A DNA stretch of 64,000 bases from positions 69,594,001 through 69,658,000 of the forward strand of contig NC_069371.1 of NCBI RefSeq assembly GCF_021730395.1, written 5' to 3'. Source of the stretch: Mercenaria mercenaria (taxonomy: Eukaryota > Mollusca > Bivalvia > Venerida > Veneridae). Position 1 is the stretch's first letter; the number at the start of each line of letters is the position of its first letter. Below the pieces are notes generated by a model that saw only the letters and a program-made list of their open reading frames with translations, ran no database searches and was not told the origin of the DNA. A program made the position numbers and the translations under genes. Shown here piece after piece: positions 23,254 to 36,042 of the stretch.

Positions 23254-23476
23254 TAGCGCCATGACTGCAAACCAACATAGTGGCTCTTACAGCCAAGAAT
23301 GGATCTCAATGCACATCGCGCATTGGTCAGGATCCATGTTTCGTAAACAGTTTCCCATGAGAAAACCATAGTGGCTTTGCGAACAGCATGGATCCTGACC
23401 AGACTGCCATCCGCAGGCTGGTCTGGATCCATGCTGGTCGCAAAGCCACTATGTTGGTTTTCTATGGTGCGGCTCA
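23254..23476. mobile_element. Palindromic MITE, family M1, copy 1
   Basis: The ends are inverted: AGCGCCATGA at the left and TATGGTGCGGCTCA at the right. Both arms contain AACCAACATAGTGGCT and a GGATCCATGCTGGTC-type core. Further copies lie at 34295-34445 and 56900-57136. There is no coding capacity. Confidence 0.8.
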
Positions 23477-26380
23477 TTCTTTTTTTTTTTTGCTGAGTAA
23501 TAAAGTGACCATAAAATGTAAACATAAAAAAAAACATGCCCTTAAATTCTGATTTTAGAAATGTTCCGACTCAGTCTTATTTCCTCAACGATATGGTGTG
23601 CGATATGGAATAATTCTTGTCAGCACGTGACGTCTCTTGTATTTTATTTGTAAATGACGGCTTAACACCATAAATACGATTATACAGGTAACAAAGTTGT
23701 TATCGGATTCGATCCAGTTTCAACTAAAGTTTTATTTTTGTTGTTTCAAATACATTTTTGCATTTTTAAAAAAGCATGAGAAAAAATTAGGCACCTTTTT
23801 CGCTACGGAAATATTTCTAAAATGTCCGTTCGTTGAAAGCCTTAATTATTTCTGACAGCTATGTTGCTACTGATCATCGCCAATTCTGAAAGCATACCGT
23901 AAATTAAGATCAAAGCGATTTTAACGCAGGTGGAACTCCATAAAAATCAAATTATTTGATAACTGATAAGTCAGTTTATTTTGGAATTTATTAGCCTATC
24001 CAACACAAATCCCGTCTTGTGGTTGCCCTTTAATAGCCACACTTCAGAATTGATTTACGGCACTTCACGTTTACGACAAAGTATCGCAAAGCGACTGCAC
24101 CTGTAATTCTTATCCGGGCATTGTGCTACCTTGACGACTGTATGTTGTCGCGTGCCATCCTAGCAACCAGAGAAAAATGACATGCCTTCACTGACAAGCA
24201 GCATACCCCCTTGATCATAATGTTATAACATTATCTCTTAGTTTGTCACTTAAATATTTACTTTCTTTGTGGGAACTGCAAATCCTAAAATTCCAGATTG
24301 CAATAAACCACGTCCAATAAAAGTTCAAAGATCATTAATTGAATCAAATTCCACAAAAAGCGTGCTCTATTAATAAATTGCAACAGTCATACAGAGGCTA
24401 TTGACGCGTCACTGACAAAAAAAGTCATTTTGAACTTGTTTCGCGTTTTAACTGAACTGAACACGATTTAGACATGTGACTGAAAAAAAAATTTTTTTCA
24501 ATGTATCTTAAGAGTTCGAGTTGAGGACATTGGTGTATTCTAAAAGATAACAGTGCATAAAAAAAAGCAATGAAGATTTAAAAATTTATGGTAGAAGTAA
24601 TTAAAAAAACAAACACTTTGATTTAAATCCCAAATCAAATTTTCAAATAATACATTAAACGTTATAAATAATTTCATTGACGAGATATAGTTTTGACAAA
24701 GCATTATCCGAGAGAAACGGGACGTTTTTACTACTATGGAAGAATAAATGGAAGTGCTATGATGTGCGGACTGTGACGAATATGGCCATATGGTCTAGAA
24801 GACCACAAAATATTGGAATCGTATCGAAAACGAGGCTTAAAGTGAACAGATGCGCGCGATGACCTTAGGGTCACGCAGACTCAGTGAAGATACAGAAATA
24901 TTTGCATAATAATTAGTCGTTATAACGGTAACTATACAACTTAAATGTGACATATGTGATCATTGGGGGCGGGGCTTATAGAACCTTATATGACAAAAAC
25001 CAGCAAAAGTGGAAATTTTATATTTATTTCCATAGAATAAATACCAGTTTGAAACGTCGACATTAACATGATCGTCTCTGACAGCATTATATGAAATCTC
25101 ATTTTTCCTGTAGAACATATGTGAAAGAAGCGCAAATAATTGTTCCAGTCGGGTTTTTTTTATACATGTCTGGGAAGATAAATTAATTATCAATACTTCC
25201 ATGAAGCAGAGGAGATTTCAAGACATTGAATCAGTTTTCTAAAGTTGGTGGCTTAAAGACACTGATGGATTGAGTCGCGTGCTTCCATAATTGGTTGTGT
25301 TGGAGAATTAAGTGCCTTAATTGTAAAAAGGTAATTATACATAGATTTATTTATTCATAGATAAAAATATTTCTTAATTATTAACTGATCTATTAATTAA
25401 TTTATTTATTTATTTATTTTTATTTATACGTTTGGACTGAAGTTTTTTCTACAATGTAGAATTTGATTAAACTCTGATTTTTCAAAACTTCAGAATATAC
25501 CTAGAAAATTCTGCAAATAAAAAAGACAGGGTCGTGTGCTTGATTTTTTGCTAGACTGATTCGAAAAATTTGGACCTCACGCAATATTTCATAATGGGAG
25601 TCTATGGGAAAATCATAGCTGTCATAACATTTTCGCGAATAGAATTGTTTCTACAATGTAGATTTTGATGAAACTTCTCACAGTTGTAAATAAACACATG
25701 GCCTATAATTTGGTGAAAAAAAAATGTATAGGTCCGTGTGCTTATTTTTGAGATATTTGGCCATGATTAAAGTGAACCGGGCATTTCACGCTACATTTAG
25801 GACATTATTTTGATTTTTTTTAACGTGCCATATGTTTTAATATAATATTTTGTCTTTAGAAATAGAGCAATAGTGCCATTGTAATAAATTTACTCACAGG
25901 TTCCGGTTAATTCATAAAATGATTTTCATTTCCGTACGCCGAATCCAGGCTTTATTCTACGTTTTCCGGACAAATGACGTTACGCCATCACTTCCGGTTT
26001 TTCAAACGTGTAGAACTACTTTACGTGTAGCAGACGTCGGTCGAATTGACTATCTATAACAGCAGAGAAAGAGGGAATTTTGATGTTTCCGCAGGAAAAG
26101 CTTACATGTGATAAAAACAATGTTACAAATATTAAATTTATAAAATCCTCGTCTAATATATTCAGTATGAAAAACAAATCATTTGATATCCTCTTTTTTT
26201 TCATTTCTGTTCATTTGTTTAGATTCTTCTTCTCGTACGCGTATTTGTTTAGATATATTGCTACTAACTTGATTAGATTTTCAATAAAATATATATGAAT
26301 AATCTCGAATAAAGCCAGAATAGACCAACAGACCAATGTTCTATTTTTTAAAATGACGTAGACCGTATACCAGTACAGTA
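23477..26380. other. Gene-free AT-rich stretch
   Basis: No reading frame shows coding character. A (TTTA)n run is at 25398-25430. Two related segments of roughly 100 bases, each with TTTCTACAATGTAGA and later GTGTGCTT, lie at about 25444-25545 and 25645-25745 and look like a dispersed tandem repeat. Confidence 0.4.
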
Positions 26381-26387
26381 ATATAAA

Positions 26388-26740
26388 ATGACGTATAATA
26401 CTTATGAAAATCTTTGTGCCTTATCCCCGTGGGCCGCGATCGCGGTACCAATATTTCTGCCAGTTGCAATAATGGGGCTGCGGATTCGCGGTCCAGCACG
26501 ACATTCCATTTCGAGGCGCAGAGCAGACGACCACTAAGCTGATGAACTGGTATACACTTGAGGCGCCCTTGGACGCTTCGTTCTTCTTGTTTTTGTGTCC
26601 GATCCGAGATAGAATCGCCCCAATGGCACGAACACGACCCAAGAACATTGTTCTCGGGTCAAAATTTCACACCACCTCCTAATCGGGAGGACCGCGAACA
26701 ATGTGACGGAATGAGAAGGTACAACTTTAATGTCAAAGTA
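26388..26740. other. CpG-rich island with overlapping short reading frames
   Basis: This stretch is markedly richer in G, C and CpG (for example GGGCCGCGATCGCGGTACC near 26430) than the AT-rich DNA around it. Open frames exist on both strands. On the plus strand, 26388-26537 encodes 49 residues with a hydrophobic segment (AAIAVPIFLPVAIMGL) followed by a basic RRRADDH end; on the minus strand a 75-codon frame runs from 26648 to 26421. None matches a family I know. It could be a promoter-type CpG island, an exon of an unrecognised gene, or an old insertion. Confidence 0.35.
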
Positions 26741-27889
26741 ACATCGTAGCGAAATAAACATATGATAAATTTATGGCCAAATAAGATATTATTTGAATGA
26801 AGAAATTACACTACTTTTGTAGAAATGTTGGTTTACCGCCGTCGATAATTTAAACAAGCGCTATAAATAAGGCTATAAAACTCCACTTCCGGTTCCCGGT
26901 GTTAGAGCATTTTACTCGAGCTACGTGACCCGACTCGACTCAATTCCATCCGGGGAATAGACGCCCAAGGACGTACAATGTGTCTGTTCATCGAAACCGG
27001 TCTGATCACTCGCCACTTGTTTTACTGGGTCAGTTATATGTCAAATATCATTTTTAACGCAGCCCCTAATACTTTTACAATGACGATATATTGAATTTTC
27101 TAAAAAAAAATCATGAAGAATCAGAGAATTTGCCTACCGTGAATTTTGTCTATTGATTTAATACTGAATTGTTTGATGATTTAAAATTACTTTCTTATTT
27201 AAGCTAGAGTACAAGGCTTTCTTGCACACCAGACTGGCGTTTATTCTGTGAATTTACTAGTGTCGGTTAAACCCATCTGACAGCCCGCATGTGCCATGTC
27301 AGATGCCTTTCGTGTTGTTAATGACGTCTAGAACGAAACACAGTTATGTACAGTCTGTAGTAGAATTACATGTATTTATTTTATATTTTTATTTAAAACA
27401 GTAAAAAAAGTCAAATACATTGATAGTATAATTCTCCATTAAAAAATGGTTTAAGTAAAATACAAAAAGTTACGCACCACGGGATCAAACTAAACAGGAA
27501 CTCGACGTTGTTGTGCGTCAATGAAACGATTTCACGTCATTTCCGATTACAACGTTAATTTCAGACGCTTCGCTTAATACGTTACTGTTAGAAAATATTG
27601 CTATTAAGAAAGTCATTCGTTATATTTTGTTTAGTAGATGACATTTTTAGAATACAATATGCAGGAAAAATAAGCTATCACTGGTTGAAGGTGCGGTTCG
27701 GAATATTCGTTCCTCGGATAAATATGAGCGGTAAGGAAGCTATGCACGACTCGCACATTCCCAACTGCAGCTACTTGTATCATGAGATTTTTTATCCGCT
27801 AAGTCTATATTCAGAAAGTATATACACATATACATTCATGAAAATGTCTTTTAAATTTCTAAATAGCTGAAACTAGGGAAGGGGGGAAA
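26741..27889. other. Intergenic stretch
   Basis: No gene is recognised. A 90-codon frame at 27598-27870 contains ATGAGC followed by a consensus GTAAGG donor-like site near 27725, but there is no downstream exon I can join to it. Confidence 0.35.
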
Positions 27890-28173
27890 GGGGGGTAGGG
27901 CTCCGTGACATAGAGGTTAAGGTCTCTGACTTCAAATCACTTGCCCCTCATTGAGGTAGGCTCGAGTCTCAATCGGGGCGTTGAATTCTTCATGTGAGGA
28001 AGCCATCCAGCTGGCTTACGGAAGGTCGGTGGTTCTACCCGGGCGCCTGCCCGTGATAAAATAATACACGGAAGGGCATCTGAGGTATTCCTCCAACATT
28101 AAAGCTGGAAAGTCATCATATGACTTAAACTGCGTCGGTGTGACATTAAACCCTAGAAAAATAAATAAATAGA

Positions 28174-28216
<43 letters not shown>

Positions 28217-28219
28217 ATA
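27890..28219 (+). mobile_element. tRNA-derived SINE with conserved central domain and (AAAT)n tail
   Basis: The tRNA-like head has TAGAGGTTAAGG (A box) and GGCTCGAGTCTC (B box). A body with GGCTTACGGAAGGTCGGTGG, CGCCTGCCCGTGATAAAAT and AAGCTGGAAAGTCATCATAT follows. It ends at GACATTAAACCC and a tail of about 15 AAAT units. I recall this body as highly repeated in bivalve genomes, possibly a MetaSINE-type central domain. Confidence 0.8.
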
Positions 28220-29629
28220 CAACTAGACTACGAAAAGTATCGGTCGCTTAAAAGAATGAAATGCCTTACCCATCATGAAATTTGTAGCATGGCCTACTGC
28301 TAGGGGTGACCCTCTGTAAGCAAAAGTTTTTCTGCTTTTAAAAGTATTCCATGCTTGAAGGACCTGTGTCACAAATTGTGATATTTGTCGTCAAATTAAT
28401 TTTATGTTCTTATATGTGCAGTGACAGACGGTTAAACCCCTTAAGTCTGCAAAAGGACATTTAACACAAGGGCATTTAACTGAAACAAATCTTTTTTTTC
28501 TTGATATAAAATCTGTGGGGTGGGTATCAAAAGCAGAGAGCAAGGAACGGGTGTATAAAATGTAGTCAAAGTTTAGAATATATGGGTTGTACTGTAGCTG
28601 TACTGTAGCTGTAAGGAGGCATTTTATTCCCATTACATGTTCAGTGACCTTTATCTTTGCAATCATTTACTCCTATGGTCTGTTTTGTTTGTAAGACCTT
28701 TCTAAAAATGTATAGAATTTTATACTTTTCAATACTGTATCAAAGAAATAAACCTCTGAAGAACTTAGCGACAAAAAAAAATCACAACTTGTTATACGCG
28801 GCCTTAACTTATATAAAACTGAACAAAATTTTATAAATCTAAAGAAAAAATTAGCAAGTGAAGTCAAATACATCTACATGTATTTCGGAAATAAATGCAT
28901 ACGTCGAAACCAGACTAAATGAAGTAATATGATATGACATTGTGTAACACTTTCTTCTTGTAAAATGCATGCGTCTTACATTGTGTTTTAGCAGTAAGCC
29001 AGTAAGCTGTTTAATGTTGTTGTTTTTTTTTTTTGTTTTTTTTTTGGGGGGGGGGGGGTTGTTGTTGTTCTTGTTGTTGTTGTTTTGCAATAAAAGATTT
29101 TTTAAAAAACGCACCGAAATATTGAACTGTACTTGAAGTTATGGGAAGTAATTCTGTTTTTAGAAAGAAGAGAACGAGCTGTTTAACTTATCAATAGGAT
29201 TCTAGAGTAATAATCCAAACTTACTTTCCAACTGTTGGGGGTGAAATACTCTGGATATCATGATCATAGTTGATATTTTTTATGTGCATCGGAACATCCA
29301 GACAGAATTACGTTTCATTTCCCAAGACATGCCGACTTAGTAACTTACAATTTGATAAATTTGACAATTTGAAAATAGTGTTTCATTACTCGATTCAGTC
29401 TCCAGTCGTGTCATCAGTGTTACAAAGACAAAGTATCACTATTCATATAGTTTTTTGGGGGTCATTTTTCTTCTTCTTCTTTAAAACCAGGATCGTCCTC
29501 GCAATAATAATAATATTATATATCAAATTATGACAAACAGTGTCTTACATGATTGACCATTTCGCTGTTTTGCTTGGTGGCATTAAAGCCTAGCGTATTC
29601 GAATGCAATTTCAATTTTCAATTACAACG

Positions 29630-29685
<56 letters not shown>

Positions 29686-32600
29686 GACAAAATCGGCAAA
29701 CTTCTGCAGATTTTATTAAGATACAAGTCATACAATTGCGTCAATCAATGTTAATGTCAAAGGTCGGGACTATTTTCGGTCAATGTCTATAATTAGGCCC
29801 CTTTACAGTCGCGCCGCCCCCTACATCGTCACAATAATCGGTCTAATTTGTGTCCCGCGGGTTATGACGCCGTCGTCTTTTATCGTAGTGCAGAAATTTA
29901 CACCATTAGGCTAAATGGAACGTTCTTTCAATATTACATCTAAAATTTCACGCTGTCTGACCGTCGGTCAAAACATGGTAACAATAGCGTCTGCTGAAGG
30001 ATGTTATTATTGTTATCCATTCAGATTCAGCTTTTAAGTAATGTATCACCAGTACAGACTGATGAGATTTTGTCTTTGCAATGATACATAACTTTGTTTT
30101 TATAACTTGAGCGATTTCTTTTTTAGTTCAGTGCTTTCTGGATATCGAAACTGGTTTAAAGATTAAAGCGTGACTTGCTTATTCAAGTAGACGACAGTCG
30201 GTCAACACTGAATAGTGTAATTTAAAACTCTGAAGAGATAGAAGCCTTGTTATTTTAGTATACCCAAGTATTTTTCCATTTTGACATTCAATACTGCGGT
30301 CATTTTGAATTCTATGAAAAGCTGAATCTAGTATTCAAATTGATGTTTCAATTGTTAATGACATGTTTACTAATCCACTTCATTTACTTGGAGAGTAAAT
30401 AAAGCCAAAATCAAAGTACATTAATAAGTGTCAATAGCACCCTTAAATATCATAAAATCTTCAAAACAAAGAGCTTAAAAGCCATAAATAAGGTCCAGTG
30501 CGCGTGCCGTCTTATCAGTCGCGATTTTATTCTTCGTCCACCACTTGACAATCAAGTGGACCACTGTGTTGTGCTTGATACACTAAATTTTGCAGAACAC
30601 CTGTCTTCGGATGGAACCAGTGTCGCCAAATTAAAGCCTAGCTAGACACCTGTCCTTTAAAAGCAGACGAAAATTACACCCTTTAAAATAAAGTAATGCT
30701 TGTCCTGTTAGAATATTTATTTATACTTTTGCCAATATTCTGTTTTGTTCTACTGGAAAATTTCAATTTGCAAAATGCAAAGGTCAGACGGGAAATTCTA
30801 TTACCCGCTACATTGCCGAGTTATATTCCACACAGGAACCTAAAATTTCCTGCGGGAGAAGGATCAAATTAGGAACCAGAAACCCTATAAGATGTGGCAT
30901 GCGCACTGCACGTGTTTTGTCTCTGATGACTTAATATCTAAATTTTCTAAGTGCTTCAAAATGTCACAGAGTTGCGCAACATTTTGTTCCTAAAACCAGA
31001 ATAATTGACAAATAAATTGTAGACATTCATGGAATTTCTCATCAAGAAAGATCATATTTCGGTAATGGGTAGTTGAAGGCATTTTACTGGAAATGTGTCA
31101 GAAAAGTAATTTCTTGTTCATTAAAAGAGGGGTGGGGTCGGGTAAGCAGAGGAGTTTTCAGTATTAAGTTGGAAGGTTTTCATACGAAAACATACACGTA
31201 CGCGTCTTGTACTCGTTTTAAAATCTCGGTGTAATTTTAACTGATTTGTTACAAGAAAACACTTTGTCAGATGCTTTTTTTTTACATTTACTGGATAAAA
31301 AATTAGCCAAAACGTAAGGGAGTTTTGTTATTGATATGCTATGAAATTTTCTGCGGTGCTTTTTCATGAAAATTGATATTTATTAAGATTGATATTTGAC
31401 TGCCAGATAATGGCCGGTTTCTGCAGAAAGTGGCATTTATCAGCTAATCATCTAACATAATTTGATGCCTTAGCAGACTGGTTTGCGGACATGCGACAAT
31501 GATTCTCAAATTTCTATTCAAATAGGGAAGTTGTGCTCTTTGATTGCGTACCAGTCTGACATCTGATCTTTCATATGCAGATTGAAAACCATTCTTTGAA
31601 AAAAATCCCGGATGTAATCCGTTTTCCGGATGTTTCGACATAATTTTAGAAAGTCTTCAAAACTCGACAGATGGGTAGATATTACAGGCATTGTCTCCTG
31701 CCGAAGAAATTGTCGTCTGCCTCATGAAATTGTAATTAGTGACGTAACTTCACGCGCCACGGATCGCGTTCCGTTGAGGTTTCGCGAGAACTGAACGAAT
31801 TGTCTGGGACGACTGAAAGGTTTCCAAATTTTTGGACATATGGCGAATTTTGTGAAACTGTTAGGCAAATGGGATGATCACTAATATCATTAATCGACTT
31901 TATTACCGTTAAACGAATTAAAAAATATTGTCTGCATAATTGGCAACATTGATTACGAAACTGCGTCTGTTAGATTTAATCATGACATGATTTATGAAAA
32001 AAGAATCTGTTGAAAATGTTAATTATACAATGTGGCAAAATTCTTATCACAGAAAGGGTTGTAAAACAATAATATATGGTAGACACTGAGAACTTTTTTC
32101 CTTACATTTGCCGTATATATGCGGCTTCGCATTGCTCATCGACCAGGTTAGACTTACACAGTCTGTTGAGATTAAACATTTCCCGTTTTATTTTTTTAAT
32201 GTATATCAACTTTTCTGTGGCTCCCATTTACTGTGGCTTATCTCAACACAGAGGCTAGAGATATTGTAAATTTATCAGAAAAGTGGTATCAGAGAGGATT
32301 TTATGGCCAAGTGCTTTACATTTAATGGCTCTAGCGACTGATGCCAGTCTACGACCAGGTCATCATTTTAGTTTTAACATTTAACATCTGGACCGCTTGA
32401 GGTCTTTCTAAACCATTGCCTCTTACTGTAACCTTGTAACGGGGATAAAAACGATTTCTTGCTTATATTACCCACTGCTATAATCGAATATATTTGTCAC
32501 TTATCAGTATTCATGGTTCCCCGTCCGCCCGTCCGTCCGCTAAAAATTGGACCCTGTTTTAACTTTAATGGTAGACTGGTCTCAGAAGATGGGTCCTGTG

Positions 32601-34294
32601 TTAACTTTAGTTCAAGATAATTTTCATGGAATCTTTACTTCGTAGACAACTAACAATTAAAAACTATGCAGGCTCCTATATTTAACTTTTCAATATCAAA
32701 AAAATGTTGTTCATTTGGCAATGAATAGTTAGAATATGATATAACTAACTGGATTCTACAATAATATTTTAGAAATAAGATATGTATAGGGCGAAAATGC
32801 AGAATATTGCACGCCTTTATTGGTATACATACCTCATTACAGTTGTCAAAGGTTGTTTTTGCTGTCATTTTTTTTTCTAATTTGTAATATAAAGAAAACA
32901 GCTATAAAAGGGTATGCATACTATATGATGTACTTAGCTGACACGTTGCTGTAGAATGTATGAAGTCAGATCGTGGCTTATCTCTAACCATTACAAAATG
33001 TCACTGATCAATGATTAGCTCTCAACTTCAGCACCACTCCAAATATTAGAACTGTCATAAAAGTTCTAGTCTAGAAAACGCTACATTTTATTATAGCAAA
33101 ATGCTATTGGTCATTATAAGCCCTTAATCCGTTTCTATGGAAACAAAGTGTTTCATATCAACAATGTGTCATTTATAACGTCAACTGAACCTAAGTTTTG
33201 TATGGATTGCACTTGAAAAATAAATATATTGGAACCGGAATTGTTTATAGGGAAACAGGATCGATGGAGCTTGGATTAGATTGCTTTTACTAGCTTTCGT
33301 ACATTAAAACTGTCAAATATATTATTCTTCAATTTTGTGTAATCGGTTACAGTAGGTACGTACAAGTGTACATGTTTTGGCTAATGCAAAATTCTGACTG
33401 CTGTTTCCTAAGAACTATTCCTGAAAATTCATAACTGTATAATGACAGAAAGGCAGAAGATGATAAGCATATTCCGATTGAATTCAGAGGATCACATGTT
33501 TTTATACACAAAAGATTTTTACTATTCTGACACTGAATGTCATATGCAAATAGCAAAAAAAAAGGCATATAACATTGGAGACACTTCCGGTACCAGTTTT
33601 AGACTTAAAGAGGCATGTGGCGGACGTAAAAAGTCCCCTTGTACATTAGGATTATACGCTGCTATATTTTCTGCTCTTGTAGGAGCATAGTGTCAGTTTG
33701 TATAACAGAGTTTCACCGAAGCCGGTGCTAGCGTCGTGACGTGTGTTGCACGTTTCATTATCTTTCGTGAACAGACTTAATCAAACCTGCTATTATTTTC
33801 TTAGGTTGCATAATATGCTTCAAAGGGATCTTCTTGTAGACTTTATTAACTTCCGCAACACATCGATTCTTTTATCCTAGAAAACGAAAATAAACAATAC
33901 AGGGGTGGAGTAGTGTAGGGGTAGGGATAGTTCAGTTTATTGCATTATTTTTGAAAATTTTTGTTTGTTGGTTTAGAATTTTTCAAACAATTTAGACATT
34001 TTTATCTCTTTTTTATGCATGCTAAATTGAGAAACTTTGAGTGAACTTTATATTACCAAGGTTTTGCGTATAATTTTACGCGTTTTATTGATGCGCACGC
34101 GCACAAACTATCGGGGCGCGTGCCGGCCACGTTCCGCTGATGTGAGCGTAATAAAACTGTAGCATTTTATTGTAAAAATCAGCATGCATGCAGATAGTTC
34201 ACTATCTTAATTTGTTGATACTGAAATGTCAACCAAATAAATGTTAAATTTTGCATCAACAGATAGTTCAAACGCTTGTATCACTTTTCCTATT
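28220..34294. other. Long gene-free stretch upstream of the NeuroD gene
   Basis: I find no supported gene in these 6 kb. Contents seen: a T/G-rich tract at 29020-29060, a (CA)n microsatellite at 29631-29683, and scattered short frames, the longest at 33442-33690 (82 codons, hydrophobic end, no known family). Cis-regulatory elements of the downstream gene could lie here but none can be identified by eye. Confidence 0.4.
29631..29683. repeat. (CA)n microsatellite
   Basis: About 26 CA dinucleotides without interruption. Confidence 0.97.
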
Positions 34295-34445
34295 TGAGCT
34301 GCACCATGAGAAAACCAACAGAGTGCAGTTAGAGAAACCGTTAGCGAACAGCATGGATCCTGACTAGACCGCGCGGATGCGCAGGCTGGTCTGGATCCAT
34401 GCTGGTTGCAAATGCAATATGCTGGTTTTCTCATGGTGCGGCTCA
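34295..34445. mobile_element. Palindromic MITE, family M1, copy 2 (short)
   Basis: The left end TGAGCTGCACCATGAGAAAA is inverted at the right as TTTTCTCATGGTGCGGCTCA. The centre holds GCATGGATCC and GGATCCATGC facing each other around GCGCGGATGCGC. Confidence 0.88.
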
Positions 34446-36040
34446 TTTATGGTATTCAGTGCATTGTTTTGTGGGGGTTAGTTTTCTCTTGCACTGCGTG
34501 GAAGTAAAATGCTAGATTACTTTATTAATGAGCAAACAATAACGTAATAGTGACTGTTTTAGACTGACATAACCAGATCAGTCTTGCTCCACGTACAAGT
34601 TATTGCTAGATTACTTTATAAATCAAGAAATAAATTAAGAAATAATAGCATATAGTTATGACCGATTTAGAACAGAATAAGATATTCAACAACCACGGAC
34701 TCCAGTTTACATTACCCGTAGATTGTTTGACTGACAGAGATTCTAGATTTAGAAGACTTGCACGTGATGATTTGATTTAACCAGTGACGGATGGGACCGC
34801 CCGCTTTTCACTTTAAAACCGAAATATCTTGTCAAAATTGATTGGCGATATTGTTTTCTAGCGGTACCCTCAGTCTCTTTTACTGTTATCTTTGAAACAA
34901 CCTGTCTTTGGAAATCTTTGTATCAAATTTGCGAACAGATTGTACTATTATCTTTTCAATCAAGATTTGACAGAACTTTTCTTCTTTTAGAAAGATATCA
35001 ACTTGTTCCATTCGACATTAAACAGTCTAATCAATACACAACAACAATAACGCACCATGCTGTTAGCCACCATGTAATTGTATTAAAACGAAAGTAGAGT
35101 CATTGCGCATGCTCCCAATGCACATTTGGTGGTCGCCATTATTGAATCAAATTTCTGACTACAAAGGCGGTATCTCAACTGCGTGATACACGATATTAAT
35201 TGCAGAAAAAATGTCGTTGAGCTTTAATAAATAATACCTCTCCCAAAACGGCAAATATTTATAAGCGTTTTTATTCAAATGTATTTTATAGGACAGGGTA
35301 ATGCTGACCAGCAATTCTGATAATTAGTAAATTGACCACCGCTTTCAAATAAATCAAACCTTTCGCATAAAAAGATCATTTATATTTTTTTCTTGAATTG
35401 TCATAGATAAAAAGACCAAATTGATTGATTCAGAGGCCACACAATACCCGCTATCATCTTTATTGGTTGGTGTAGTCATTAAATTTTCTTCTTTGTGGAA
35501 TGTATTATTTACTAATGATTTTTGAAGATGGCGTTTCGAGTGTTCCGCTTTCAGAGACAAAACACGCAAAACTGTCGTGTATTAATGAAATACAACGGGA
35601 CATTTCTCTGGAATTAATTCTGAATTCAGTCCTTTGATATCAAGATAAAAGAAAAGTGCGAAAAGAAATGGGAAATGTTCATTAGTATGCATTTTAAATG
35701 CGACGAAATCTGTCACTGTTTCAGCTGATCATCTTGTCTGTGCAATGTTTTTAGATGAGCGTTCAGTCAATTTATACAAACAAATGATCTTCTTTAAAAT
35801 GTAGGCAGAATTGTTTCAGCCATGAAAATAATATGAAACGTTCTGCTGACTCAGTATAAAAAAGAAATAAATAGGTAATTTCAAATCATTGTATGTGAAC
35901 AGAAATGAGTCTGATCCTGAAGCCAACACTTTTTTTTTGTAACTGATCAATAACATTTTGTTATAGTAATCGAAGAATGTTCTTCAGTCTTTAATAAGAA
36001 TTAGGAAGTTATTAATATAGAAATATTTATTTATTTTCAG
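34446..36040. other. Upstream region of the NeuroD gene, probably with an untranslated exon and intron
   Basis: A pyrimidine-rich acceptor (TTTATTTTCAG) ends at 36040, two bases before the start codon, so a 5' untranslated exon must lie upstream. I could not fix its position. A TATA-like TATAAAAAA at 35855 lies too close to the acceptor to be an obvious promoter for a normal-sized intron. Confidence 0.45.
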
Positions 36041-36042
36041 AA

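Noticed and set aside
27725-27740. First exon ending ATGAGCG before a GTAAGG donor
   Set aside because: A good donor-like site, but no downstream exon with matching phase or a known family could be found.
33442-33690. 82-codon open frame as a small gene upstream of NeuroD
   Set aside because: No recognisable domain, and an overlapping open frame of similar length on the other strand; probably chance.
35855-35863. TATA box for the NeuroD gene
   Set aside because: TATAAAAAA is there, but only about 180 bases separate it from the acceptor at 36040, leaving little room for an untranslated exon and an intron; unproven.
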